Positions 24,791 to 33,478 of a stretch of 33,505 nucleotides of DNA are shown here, piece by piece. The number at the start of each line of letters is the position of its first letter. Position 1 is the first letter of the stretch. This DNA is from an uncultured Lachnospiraceae bacterium (GTDB lineage: Bacteria; Bacillota; Clostridia; Lachnospirales; Lachnospiraceae), in the NCBI GenBank assembly GCA_946491665.1, contig CAMLYL010000028.1:1-33505 (forward strand), read 5' to 3'. The position numbers and the translations under genes were made by a program. A model generated the notes under the pieces. The model saw only the letters and a program-made list of their open reading frames with translations. It searched no databases and had not been told where the DNA came from.

Positions 24791-24825
24791 TTGCGCGTGA
24801 GTAGCATCATAGTATTGTTGTGCAT

Positions 24826-27036
24826 ATTTCAATCCGCGCTCCCGCGAAGGGAGCGACTATATCTTTCTGTATTCCATCAGTCTGAATTTCAATTTCAATC
24901 CACGCTCCCGCAAAGGGAGCGACCAAATCTCTTTGTGTTTCCTTTCCGCGGTACGGATTTCAATCCACGCTCCCGCAAAGGGAGCGACGTTTGCTATTTG
25001 ACGATGCTAAAACATCATCCTTATTTCAATCCACGCTCCCGCAAAGGGAGCGACTGTGTAGGAGTATGTGATTCAGACTATAGAGGGATTTCAATCCACG
25101 CTCCCACGAAGGGAGCGACTAATACTTGCATTATTCCTTCAGATGTTCTGACAATTTCAATCCACGCTCCCACGAAGGGAGCGACATCCGGATCCGGTCC
25201 GGATTCTCTAAAAGACCCAATTTCAATCCACGCTCCCACGAAGGGAGCGACGGAAGCGGTAAAATATGATAGTAAGATCTACGAAATTTCAATCCACGCT
25301 CCCACGAAGGGAGCGACGGCGGTAACAAGAAACAATGATTATGATGGTTTCGATTTCAATCCACGCTCCCACGAAGGGAGCGACAAAATCACATACCTTT
25401 ACCGATCCAGACCATTCAATTTCAATCCACGCTCCCACGAAGGGAGCGACGCTTCATTAAGCTGTTTCTTTTGCTCTTCTGCAATTTCAATCCACGCTCC
25501 CACGAAGGGAGCGACCCTTCTATTCCGAATTCCTTACTGGACAATACGATTTCAATCCACGCTCCCACGAAGGGAGCGACGATATCATGGAAAAGGATAT
25601 CAAAGACATCAAACAATTTCAATCCACGCTCCCACGAAGGGAGCGACTACTTTCAAGAGTGATATAGAAGTTAAAACTCCAATTTCAATCCACGCTCCCA
25701 CGAAGGGAGCGACTGTCTCAGGACTATCAGCTTTTTGTCAATTACCAATTTCAATCCACGCTCCCACGAAGGGAGCGACCGGATCCTCAGACACACCCCG
25801 CCAGCAGATGCAATTTCAATCCACGCTCCCACGAAGGGAGCGACGTAATCAAGCCATTCAATTACAGCAGCCATATCAATTTCAATCCACGCTCCCACGA
25901 AGGGAGCGACCTGGACTAAAATTGGTATCCTCCAAACAATGCTATTTCAATCCACGCTCCCACGAAGGGAGCGACCCTGTGCAGCCTGTAGAATAAGACG
26001 CTGATCATACCCGGAATTTCAATCCACGCTCCCACGAAGGGAGCGACTATGTACAGTGACCATTGTTTACTTTGCGATACCTATTTCAATCCACGCTCCC
26101 ACGAAGGGAGCGACATTTTACCTCCTTTCTGGCACACGCCCTTAAAAATTTCAATCCACGCTCCCACGAAGGGAGCGACAATATCCTGCCCGTGGTCGTC
26201 TACCAAATTCCGATATTTCAATCCACGCTCCCACGAAGGGAGCGACGGCATCCACATAGCTCTCCCTATCTTCATTGGTATTTCAATCCACGCTCCCACG
26301 AAGGGAGCGACCGGAAGATGCGTGTTAACTTACGATAGAAACGGGATTTCAATCCACGCTCCCACGAAGGGAGCGACTTGAGTTCCACGATGAGGATATA
26401 TCCCTTTACACCATTTCAATCCACGCTCCCACGAAGGGAGCGACGAAAAGACAGCAATGCATATCACGAGATAAGCAAATTTCAATCCACGCTCCCACGA
26501 AGGGAGCGACATTGTAACGCAGGAGGTGTAATATGCCGACAACAATTTCAATCCACGCTCCCACGAAGGGAGCGACAAACGACAATGTGTGGTGCGATAA
26601 AGTATTGCCTTATTTCAATCCACGCTCCCACGAAGGGAGCGACTCTTTTCTGGAGCCATTTCATGCCGTATTCCACAATTTCAATCCACGCTCCCACGAA
26701 GGGAGCGACTGGCAGGAAGCCGACAGTTGGTGACAATTATCCATTTCAATCCACGCTCCCACGAAGGGAGCGACCCTTGTAATACTGTCTTCGTCGAACC
26801 ATGCCCGGAATTTCAATCCACGCTCCCACGAAGGGAGCGACTAACAGGCAGATAATCTGGCTTCTTAAAATTTTATTTCAATCCACGCTCCCACGAAGGG
26901 AGCGACGAAGCTTAACAATGATTATAATTCGATTAACCAATTTCAATCCACGCTCCCACGAAGGGAGCGACAATCCATTCATCATCAAATTCCAACCCTT
27001 GTCCATTTCAATCCACGCTCCCACGAAGGGAGCGAC
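24826..27036 (-). CRISPR. Type I-C CRISPR array: 34 repeats of 32 bp, 33 spacers
   Basis: The 32-base repeat read on the transcribed minus strand begins GTCGCTCCC and ends GTGGATTGAAAT, the I-C type, with a 7-bp stem (CGCTCCC / GGGAGCG) and a 5-base loop. Repeats start at 24826, 24892, 24957, 25023, 25088, 25154, 25220, 25286, 25353, 25419, 25484, 25549, 25616, 25682, 25748, 25813, 25879, 25944, 26016, 26083, 26148, 26215, 26280, 26346, 26413, 26479, 26545, 26612, 26678, 26743, 26810, 26875, 26940 and 27005. Spacers are 33-35 bases, except one of 40 (25976-26015). The newest spacers are at the right, next to the leader. The 30 rightmost repeats are identical; the four leftmost differ, mainly in the loop (GCGAA once, GCAAA three times, against ACGAA). 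No spacer matches another part of this window by eye. Confidence 0.97.
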
Positions 27037-27210
27037 AGCAAATATAACCAAAAATCATTTTAATTTTTAGCTACATTCGACAAATAATGTTTCTTGACAC
27101 TTAATTTCCAACGAAAAAGTGTCACATATTTTCTCTGACAGATCTTTTTTGTGCAGATTTTCCGGTGCGAACCTCCCGGGATTTTTCTGTCCGCTTCACA
27201 TTCGCACACA
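27037..27210 (-). promoter_or_regulatory. CRISPR leader between cas2 and the array
   Basis: This 174-bp, mostly AT-rich region between the cas2 stop and the first repeat should hold the array promoter and the integration signals for new spacers. The 90 bases next to the array are almost all A/T. An inverted repeat, GACACTT (27096-27102) with AAGTGTC (27117-27123), lies about 60 bases from the first repeat and may be an adaptation motif. A second pair, GTGCGAA (27165-27171) with TTCGCAC (27201-27207), lies near cas2. I could not choose a promoter with confidence. Confidence 0.7.
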
Positions 27211-27501
27211 TTATAAGATCAAGGTTTCATCTACTGGTGTGCCCCGGTCAACACCCATATGCTCCACCTTTGTCTGGTATTTATTCCCCAGATAATAAAA
27301 ACGAAGGCTGTCTACTTTTTCATCGATAATATCCGCCAGAAGAGATTTCAGCATGATGCACTGTGCATTGTCCACAATGCATTCAAATACAGAATTCTGC
27401 ACACGTCTTCCGTAGTTGGTACACTGTTTTGCAACCTGGCGCAATCTTTTCCGTCCGGCTGCTGTTTCTGTATTTACATCATATGTAATCAATACAAGCA
27501 T
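27211..27501 (-). CDS. cas2: CRISPR-associated protein Cas2 (type I-C)
   Basis: This 96-residue ferredoxin-fold protein pairs with Cas1 in the spacer-integration complex. It begins MLVLITYDVNTE, with the conserved Asp (D8) at the end of the first strand, followed by RLRQVAKQCTNYGRRVQNSVFEC, the hallmark of the I-C/I-D type Cas2, and ends in a short strand typical of the family. It follows cas1 by 9 bases, with GGTGGAG upstream of the ATG, and is the last cas gene before the leader. Confidence 0.96.
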   Translation of the reverse strand: MLVLITYDVNTETAAGRKRLRQVAKQCTNYGRRVQNSVFECIVDNAQCIMLKSLLADIIDEKVDSLRFYYLGNKYQTKVEHMGVDRGTPVDETLIL

Positions 27502-27510
27502 AACTCCACC

Positions 27511-28542
27511 TCACTTCCACAGGAATACCGGATATCCATCCAGATCTCCCCGCAAATATCGGGCAAGCAGCATCGCCTGTACATAGGGAATCATGCCCCA
27601 TTCTGCCTTCTCTTTCATATATGGATGAGTAATGATTTCCTTTTTCTTCTTCTGCCATTCAGTCAGTACTCTTTTCCGCGCTTCATCATCCATCAGAACA
27701 GCTCCGTTTTCCTTCTTTGAAAAATTTTTTGCTGTTACAATTTTACGGTTAATCAGCGTCAATACAAAACGGTCTGCCAGCACTGCCCGAAGTTCTTCGA
27801 TCATGTCCAGAGACAGAGATACTCTTCCCGGACGATCCGTATGCAGATAACCGACATACGGATCCAGGCCAACGCATTCCAGTGCAGAAGTGATACTGTT
27901 TGTCAGCAGCGTATACACAAAAGACAGCAGTGCATTTACATGATCGAGAGGCGGTCTTTTATTTCTCCCCCGAAAAATGAAGTCCTTTTTTTGCTGCAGA
28001 ATCAGTTCATCAAACACTCCAAAATAAATGCTCGCGGCCTCCCCTTCATATCCTCTGAGCTGATCTTTCGTTTCGCAGTTCTGAATTCTGCAAAGGGAGT
28101 CTTTCAGAAAATCAGAAGCCGTTCTGACTCTCTCTGCATCAATCTGAAGCGCATGATCTCTTACTGCCCGTTCCAGCACCCATCTCGCATTATAAACCTT
28201 TCCAAGGATACAATTTTTCGCAATTTCCAGACTGATCTCATCATCTCTGGCACTGGTATACTGCTGCTGTCTTAATACCACGTTTCCTTTGACCCGCCCG
28301 GAGACCCTCGCCAGAAATTTCCCCTGGGGTGTAAGATAACAGAGTGAAATATTTCTCTCGGCACAGGCTCCCATTAATGCCGGACTGGTCCCCCGGTAGC
28401 CAAACGAAACAATTCCCTCCAGATTATGCAGCGGTACTCGTCCTATTTCTGTTTTATCCTCCAGAACAACCACATTTTCTCCATCCAGAGAGAGGTAACT
28501 GTTTTCCGAAGTGACATACAATGTATTCAGCAGTTTTCTCAA
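27511..28542 (-). CDS. cas1: CRISPR-associated endonuclease Cas1 (type I-C)
   Basis: This 343-residue integrase inserts new spacers next to the leader, as a complex with Cas2. The N-terminal beta domain (1-90) begins LLNTLYVTSENSYLSLDGEN. The helical catalytic domain shows E166 in RGYEGEAASIYFG, H234 in LHTDRPGRVSL and D246 in SLDMIEELR, the expected metal-binding residues. It starts with TTG: the codon overlaps the TGA of cas4 (TTGA), with GGAGGGAG upstream, so translation is coupled. Confidence 0.96.
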   Translation of the reverse strand: MRKLLNTLYVTSENSYLSLDGENVVVLEDKTEIGRVPLHNLEGIVSFGYRGTSPALMGACAERNISLCYLTPQGKFLARVSGRVKGNVVLRQQQYTSARDDEISLEIAKNCILGKVYNARWVLERAVRDHALQIDAERVRTASDFLKDSLCRIQNCETKDQLRGYEGEAASIYFGVFDELILQQKKDFIFRGRNKRPPLDHVNALLSFVYTLLTNSITSALECVGLDPYVGYLHTDRPGRVSLSLDMIEELRAVLADRFVLTLINRKIVTAKNFSKKENGAVLMDDEARKRVLTEWQKKKKEIITHPYMKEKAEWGMIPYVQAMLLARYLRGDLDGYPVFLWK

Positions 28543-29207
28543 CTTTCTCCCTCCTTCAGCATCTGTTCCATATACGTTTTCACAGAAACAGTTTTTCCAA
28601 TCTTTGGAAGACAGATTTCCTTAAGAGAACAGGAATTGCATGCTTTACTATACTTTACCTTCGGAGTGTATTTTTTTTCATAATATTCGTGCATTTCACG
28701 GAACATCTGCTTCACTTCACTGCGCAATTCCTCCGTAATCCCGACAAGTTCCCGTCTCCTTGTCTCGCCGTAAAAAATTGCGCCCTCCGGTACCGTAGTG
28801 GAAAACATTTCTTCCAGGCAGAGAGCCTGCGCCGCAAGCTGTAGCTTATCTTCATCTGACACTTTGGGTTTCCCTTTTTTATATTCTACCGGATAAACGG
28901 ACCACAGACCGCGGTGTCCATGCAACCGGATGCCATCTTCACACTTATGAAATTCCACCAGATCGCACTCCCCGCTGATGCCAAGTTCTCTTGATGAAAC
29001 AGGCAGCGCTCTGGCTATAATGACATCTTTCCGCTTTTCCTTCAAAGCCGGATCGTGCACTTTTTTATGCATCAGTTCGCCAATTACCGTATGCATATTT
29101 TCATCCCACTGCTGTTCAACATGAATCAGCGCCCATTGTCTCCGGCAGAATTTAAAATGCTGGATTCCCGATATCATCAGATAATCATCTTCTGAATATT
29201 CCATCAT
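28539..29207 (-). CDS. cas4: CRISPR-associated exonuclease Cas4
   Basis: This 222-residue RecB-like nuclease trims prespacers and helps choose those with a proper PAM and orientation. The Fe-S cluster cysteines are C21 (HFKFCRRQWALIH) and C190, C193, C199 (ACNSCSLKEIC). The nuclease motifs include GECDLVEF (about 85-92), YPVEYKKGKPK (the E-x-K motif) and DKLQLAAQALCLEE (QxxxY-like). It starts in an ATGA overlap with the cas7 stop codon. Position between cas7 and cas1 is standard for type I-C. Confidence 0.95.
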   Translation of the reverse strand: MMEYSEDDYLMISGIQHFKFCRRQWALIHVEQQWDENMHTVIGELMHKKVHDPALKEKRKDVIIARALPVSSRELGISGECDLVEFHKCEDGIRLHGHRGLWSVYPVEYKKGKPKVSDEDKLQLAAQALCLEEMFSTTVPEGAIFYGETRRRELVGITEELRSEVKQMFREMHEYYEKKYTPKVKYSKACNSCSLKEICLPKIGKTVSVKTYMEQMLKEGES

Positions 29208-30115
29208 ATCATCCTTTTCACTTCCACCGTGTCCGGAATCTGATCTTCATGAATCTGAACCGTATAATCCTGGTACTTTCTCGGATACTCCACTCCCTCA
29301 TTTTTCTTTACTTCCACTGCATCAAACAGCTTATACGCAGGGCAGTCTCCCAATTCTTTACTGTGCTTAAATACAATTAATTCACGAACTGCCATTTTTC
29401 CTCTTGCAGCAGAATGGTCAATTTCAAACATGTTAATGATTGCTTCCCATAATAACTCCAGATCATCTTCTGAAAAACCGGTCACTTTCCTCGCAAGATT
29501 TGCGGAGATATAGCCTTCTGCCCGATACAGGCCATAGGGAACAATATTCTTACGTCCCATCTCTGTACTTTTATTTTCCGCATCCTTTTCTGTGGTAATC
29601 GCCACTCTTGTAATTGTTACTTCCTGGCTGATAACCGGATTAATACTTCTTGCAAATCCGATCTGCACAGGTCCTCTCACCTGTCCGCAGTTCAATGACG
29701 CTTTCACAAAAGTCGTCATGACCGCGCCAAAGGTCCGGATATCAAAGAAATTCTCACACATATAATCCCGCAGCTTAATATCAGCATCCGGATCACTCTT
29801 CTTTAATTTCTTCAGCGCGTCCGTTACCTTCTTATCTTCTGTTTCCTCAATTCCAAGATTCCTGCAGGCTTCTCTGTCACTTCTGTTCAAGGGAACATCT
29901 TCTTTAATATAAATCTGATATCCCTTCTCGTCCTCCTTCACTGTCTCTACATAATTTCTGATTTTCCGTTTCAGACACACATCAGTCACTAGCCCCAGTC
30001 CGCTTTCCGGATCAATCCTGGGCATATTTCCCGCATCCGGATCTCCGTTTGGATTTCCGTTCTCTACATCAAATAAAATCACAAATTCGTATCTGTTTCT
30101 GATTACCTCGCTCAC
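29204..30115 (-). CDS. cas7: Cas7 (Csd2), backbone subunit of the type I-C Cascade
   Basis: This 303-residue RAMP protein coats the spacer part of the crRNA in several copies. It shows the family start NRYEFVILFDVENGNPNGDPDAGNMPR and the central stretch FFDIRTFGAVMT...RGPVQIGFARSINPV. The start codon is GTG, directly after the TAA of cas8c; its ribosome site (GGGAGG) lies in the end of cas8c. Length is normal. Confidence 0.96.
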   Translation of the reverse strand: MSEVIRNRYEFVILFDVENGNPNGDPDAGNMPRIDPESGLGLVTDVCLKRKIRNYVETVKEDEKGYQIYIKEDVPLNRSDREACRNLGIEETEDKKVTDALKKLKKSDPDADIKLRDYMCENFFDIRTFGAVMTTFVKASLNCGQVRGPVQIGFARSINPVISQEVTITRVAITTEKDAENKSTEMGRKNIVPYGLYRAEGYISANLARKVTGFSEDDLELLWEAIINMFEIDHSAARGKMAVRELIVFKHSKELGDCPAYKLFDAVEVKKNEGVEYPRKYQDYTVQIHEDQIPDTVEVKRMI

Positions 30116-31852
30116 TTATTTATCCTCCCGCTTTTCATATTTTTTCTGCACCTGGTGATAATATCCCAGAATAAATTTGCCCTGCTCCTCCAGAGACAGC
30201 CTGGCCGGGAAACTTCCCTCCAGCTTTCCCATAATCTCTGTCAGAAGCTTTTCGTAATATACCTTTGTGCCCCCTTTGTCTCTCTCCAGCTTCTTTACAT
30301 GACTGTTTTTCAGCTTCACAAGAACCGGGAATACCGATGCCGGCGTAGCACATGCCGAATTGAAATACCGGTCACGGATCGTCGCTTTAATTCCCGGATT
30401 TGCTTCCATCTGAATAGACTCCAGTACGGAAAACAGTCTCCCCAACACATACGCAGTATCTCTGCTGTCCTCATTTAGTCCCATAAAACTTTCTCCTTCC
30501 TTCCAGTTACAATTTCGTATCAGATATGCTTTTATGATTCCGGCCCGCCCCCAGGTAACGATCCCCTGTTCGGCACGGATCCGGATCAGAACATTGGTGT
30601 ACAGACTGGCCGGATACCTTGCCCCGGACAAAATTGCCTGCAGTACCAGAGCTGCCATATTCGGCACCGGAATTTTATCCTTTGACTTCTGATTCACCGT
30701 TTCTGAGAGCATTGAGCGGATTCCAAGATACGCGTTCGTTGCCCAGGAAGGCTTTACCACAGACATTCTCTCATAATGCTCTGAAAGGTTTTTCAGAATA
30801 TTTCCAAAGGAATTCTGATAAAAAAACCTCACAGAGAGTCTGGCCGCATTGGGCGCCAGCGCCAGAATATAGAAACGCTGATCCGGATTCAGTGTAATTC
30901 CTTCAAACTCAACCCGTCTCTGTTTTTTCAGATTGTCAAATACACTTTTCAAAGCCTCCCCATTATCCGGCCCTGGCTCCACACAAGTAAAAAAACTTTT
31001 CTGGTACACCTGCTCAGCGCTCTCTGCCCAGAATACAACCATAGAATCGCCAAGCTGGAATCTGTATTCTCTCTGGTTCAACAAATAATTCAGTGCTGTG
31101 GTGTAGGCAAACTCAGCATATTTCCCCACCGGCGCATTATAACTCTGTTCCTTTCCATAAGATTCGAAAGACGGCGCATTAAAAGACACAAGAGCAGCTC
31201 CACTGGACTGTGCTCCCGGAACACCTTTGATCGTCTTATGTATTCTGGAAATTTCTGTTTCCTTTCCCGTCACAAGACAGATTCCGGTCTCTCCATTCTC
31301 CGATGAAACATTTCTGGCCTGTTCCCAGGCTTCCCGGATACACGGATCATCCTGGGCATAACGGATTCCCATACAGAAAATCAGATTTCCACCATCCGTG
31401 ATATCTTCCCATTTTTCTTTTACTTCTTCACACTCATCCGCCAGTTGGGGATCCCAGGTCTCAAAAAAAAGTCTGACTGCCCGCGCCATCTCCCCTCCGG
31501 CATTTTGTAACAAAGACAGATGTTTTTCTTTTGCCGCATGAAAACAGTCAAGAATTCTCTGATTTGTTCCTTCCGCATCAATCCCCAGCATATATTTCGA
31601 ATTATCACACAGAAAATTTGCGGAAACGCCGGAGGAACGGGTCACCATTTCCGGAACCTCCAACGGCTTCGGAACCCACGCCGTTTTCTTTCCTCTTTCC
31701 TGTTCCTCCTTTAATGTGATGATTCCCAGAATCTTTCCCTCTGCAGACAGATTTATACCATAGGAAACCTTCGCCTGGCACCAGCCCGGCCGGCTTACCT
31801 CTCCCTGCTTTGCCAGATCTTCATAATACTTTACCAACGCCTGTAAGATCAT
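30116..31852 (-). CDS. cas8c: Cas8c (Csd1), large subunit of the type I-C Cascade
   Basis: This 578-residue protein recognises the PAM and recruits the nuclease. Family stretches include the N-terminal ILQALVKYYEDLAKQGEVSRPGW, CLVTGKETEISRIHKTIKGVPGAQSSGAALVSFN (about 190-225), a GDSMVVFWAES region, and GRLFSVLESIQ near 470. In type I-C an internal start inside cas8c makes a separate small subunit (Cas11c); an internal Met with a suitable upstream site in the last third would be the place to look, but I did not pin one down. Its ATG overlaps the cas5c TGA (ATGA). Confidence 0.95.
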   Translation of the reverse strand: MILQALVKYYEDLAKQGEVSRPGWCQAKVSYGINLSAEGKILGIITLKEEQERGKKTAWVPKPLEVPEMVTRSSGVSANFLCDNSKYMLGIDAEGTNQRILDCFHAAKEKHLSLLQNAGGEMARAVRLFFETWDPQLADECEEVKEKWEDITDGGNLIFCMGIRYAQDDPCIREAWEQARNVSSENGETGICLVTGKETEISRIHKTIKGVPGAQSSGAALVSFNAPSFESYGKEQSYNAPVGKYAEFAYTTALNYLLNQREYRFQLGDSMVVFWAESAEQVYQKSFFTCVEPGPDNGEALKSVFDNLKKQRRVEFEGITLNPDQRFYILALAPNAARLSVRFFYQNSFGNILKNLSEHYERMSVVKPSWATNAYLGIRSMLSETVNQKSKDKIPVPNMAALVLQAILSGARYPASLYTNVLIRIRAEQGIVTWGRAGIIKAYLIRNCNWKEGESFMGLNEDSRDTAYVLGRLFSVLESIQMEANPGIKATIRDRYFNSACATPASVFPVLVKLKNSHVKKLERDKGGTKVYYEKLLTEIMGKLEGSFPARLSLEEQGKFILGYYHQVQKKYEKREDK

Positions 31853-32511
31853 CGTATCACCTCACAGTCTCTCAGATCCAGAACGCCCCGCTTCATCACT
31901 GCCCGGAAAAACAGGGGCTGTATATAATTCCTGTCTGAGTAATCCATATCGTAAAGCATAAATCCCAGATCTTTTTCTTCCACATCGTCATATGCAGTCC
32001 GGATCTCCGCTTCTTCACAGAGACAGAAATTTGCCGGAAATTCTCTGCATCCGAAATAGGGCATGTGGAAGCATTCCCCCCGCCGAAGCCGTCTCATGAT
32101 GATATCTTTGAATTTCCCCGGATTATCTGTCTCATTCGCTCTGTCCGTCATCTCGAAATGTGCCTCAATCACGTACTCCACATCCTTCAGCAGAAGCGAC
32201 GCCCGCTGGACAATATCCGCTTTGGTGCTGATATATAAAGGCTTATCCGCCCCGTTGTAATTCTGAAGAACACTGCTGGCAAGAACTTTGCTTTTTACTT
32301 CATTGCGGCGCACGCTGGTAAACTGAACAGGCTTCACTACATGAATTCTGTCAATAATCCAGCGCATTCCCGGATGCCAGTACACGGCCTCTAAAATGCC
32401 TCTGGCTGCCGATGGAGTCATAACATCATAGGAACAGCGTTCCACTTTAAGCTCCGGTCTCGAAAACAGAGCATAATTCCCCCAGACTCTGACCTTTACA
32501 CCTATTCCCAC
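31849..32511 (-). CDS. cas5c: Cas5c, crRNA-processing subunit of the type I-C Cascade
   Basis: This 220-residue RAMP protein cuts pre-crRNA in type I-C, which lacks Cas6, and then holds the 5' handle. It begins VKVRVWGNYALFSRPELKVER and shows YDVMTPSAARGILEAVYWHP with Y44, then VEYVIEAHFEM with H118; these could match the Tyr and His reported as important for cleavage in other Cas5c proteins, but I cannot align them here. RRLRRGECFHMPYFGCREFPA is the glycine-rich loop region. It starts with GTG, with GGGAGGGA 5 bases upstream. It is normally preceded by cas3; here two unrelated genes precede it. Confidence 0.94.
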   Translation of the reverse strand: MGIGVKVRVWGNYALFSRPELKVERCSYDVMTPSAARGILEAVYWHPGMRWIIDRIHVVKPVQFTSVRRNEVKSKVLASSVLQNYNGADKPLYISTKADIVQRASLLLKDVEYVIEAHFEMTDRANETDNPGKFKDIIMRRLRRGECFHMPYFGCREFPANFCLCEEAEIRTAYDDVEEKDLGFMLYDMDYSDRNYIQPLFFRAVMKRGVLDLRDCEVIR

Positions 32512-32537
32512 AGCAGTCCCTCCCTTCTCTGTTTCAT

Positions 32538-32978
32538 TTATAAAATCTCTCCTTTCCTATAGCATTCTGCGATATAATCTCTTGGCTGATAGTAAAAATC
32601 TGTATTATAGTCCGATATATGCGCGCCAATCCATGAATGATATACTTCCCATATCCCCTTAACAATCTCTGCATCATCATAAACATCTTCAATCAGCCGT
32701 TCATATACCTCTCCTATATCCCAGTAATCCGGCACATGATACCTGCAGTCCTTTACATTATCAAAATTCCCTGCAGTCATCTGAACCTCCTCTGCCAGCT
32801 CCGTCGCCGTCTTTTCTATTGGTTCACAGTGGAACACATCTGCATATGCGTAGATCCGTTCTATTCTGTCTTTCCCCAGGAAATCCGCCACCTCAGATCT
32901 TTTCCTCTTTACCTTGCGCCCAATGTATTCAATCAGACTGCAGGTAAAAAAAAGATTGTTATTATTTTTTGTTCCCAT
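32538..32978 (-). CDS. Partner protein of the DUF3990 gene (DUF3791-like N-terminus), possible antitoxin
   Basis: This 146-residue protein begins NNNNLFFTCSLIEYIGRKVKRKRSE, then a helical region resembling DUF3791 (to about residue 66). The second part (NFDNVKDCRYHVPDYWDIGE, VYERLIEDVYDDAE, SWIGAHISDYNTDFYYQPRD) is acidic and aromatic-rich. From memory, proteins with this pattern recur directly beside DUF3990 genes in Firmicutes, which suggests a two-gene unit. The start at 32978 was chosen (GTGAGGT upstream) over an ATG at 32999; it overlaps the end of the DUF3990 gene by 17 bases, so translation is probably coupled. It stops 26 bases before cas5c, in the same direction. The neutralising role is an inference. 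Confidence 0.7.
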   Translation of the reverse strand: MGTKNNNNLFFTCSLIEYIGRKVKRKRSEVADFLGKDRIERIYAYADVFHCEPIEKTATELAEEVQMTAGNFDNVKDCRYHVPDYWDIGEVYERLIEDVYDDAEIVKGIWEVYHSWIGAHISDYNTDFYYQPRDYIAECYRKGEIL

Positions 32979-33429
32979 AAACGACCTCACTTCCCACATA
33001 TTTTAAGGTATCGAGAGCAGATACCGTATGGAAACTGATCTGATTTGTAGGATATTTAAATTTTGCCAGTTCCCAGAAAGCCGCTCTTGATATTTTCCCA
33101 TCTATAAAGTTCTGAATAAAATTGTAAATTGTATCATCAGCCATAGGCCCCTCCACGATATCATATTTATGAGACTTCCCTCTGCGGCAGGCGACAACAA
33201 AATCCAGCCATTCCTCAGTCATTTTGTCAAATACAAGATAACTGAGTTTTTCATCTGGTATATACTCATACATATTCACATAGCCATTTTCTCCGTAACG
33301 TGATGCCCAGCGTCTGGCTTGCTCTTCATAACGCGTACAATAAAATCCAAAATAAAAATCCTTATTAAACCTTGCTTTCCGTATTTCCGGATATTCTACA
33401 ATTTGCCTGCTCCCATGGTACAAGATCAT
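32962..33429 (-). CDS. DUF3990 protein, ADP-ribosyltransferase-like, possible toxin
   Basis: This 155-residue protein fits the DUF3990 family: MILYHGSRQIVEYPEIRKAR, FYFGFYCTRYEEQARRWASR, EEWLDFVVACRRGK, YDIVEGPMADDTIYNFI and NQISFHTVSALDTLKY. The opening LYHGS and the GFYCT-EQA pattern resemble NAD-binding ADP-ribosyltransferases (compare LYHGTG in KptA of this window), so an NAD-using toxin or modifying enzyme is a fair guess; no catalytic Glu is proven, with E72/E73 as candidates. The start at 33429 has AAGGAGG 7 bases upstream; the longer frame to 33450 contains that ribosome site. With its partner it stands at the head of the cas operon, in the place usually held by cas3. Confidence 0.72.
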   Translation of the reverse strand: MILYHGSRQIVEYPEIRKARFNKDFYFGFYCTRYEEQARRWASRYGENGYVNMYEYIPDEKLSYLVFDKMTEEWLDFVVACRRGKSHKYDIVEGPMADDTIYNFIQNFIDGKISRAAFWELAKFKYPTNQISFHTVSALDTLKYVGSEVVYGNKK

Positions 33430-33452
33430 ACCTGTTCCTCCTTGAATCATAT

Positions 33453-33478
33453 GGTAGTGTCAAATACTACCTGTTTTT
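33453..33478. promoter_or_regulatory. Inverted repeat upstream of the DUF3990 gene
   Basis: GGTAGT (33453-33458) and ACTACC (33466-33471) form a perfect 6-bp inverted repeat with a 7-base gap, about 24-42 bases before the DUF3990 start. On the minus strand it could be an operator for self-control of the gene pair. On the plus strand it is followed by TGTTTTTTT and could be a weak terminator. An AT-rich TATATT-like element follows towards the window edge, so a promoter for the whole operon may lie partly outside the window. Confidence 0.45.

Noticed and set aside
24858..27004. Self-targeting spacers against genes in this window
   Set aside because: Reading the spacers against the rest of the window by eye showed no clear match; a whole-genome search is needed for a firm answer.
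24791..27070. Several long open frames on both strands with repeating peptides such as ISIHAPTKGAT and SLPSWERGLK
   Set aside because: They are translations of the CRISPR repeats and spacers; the period is exactly that of the array, and no ribosome sites or codon structure support them.
28539..32511. A frameshift or decay in the cas genes that would explain a missing cas3
   Set aside because: All six visible cas genes are full length with their key residues and tight overlaps, so the operon looks functional.
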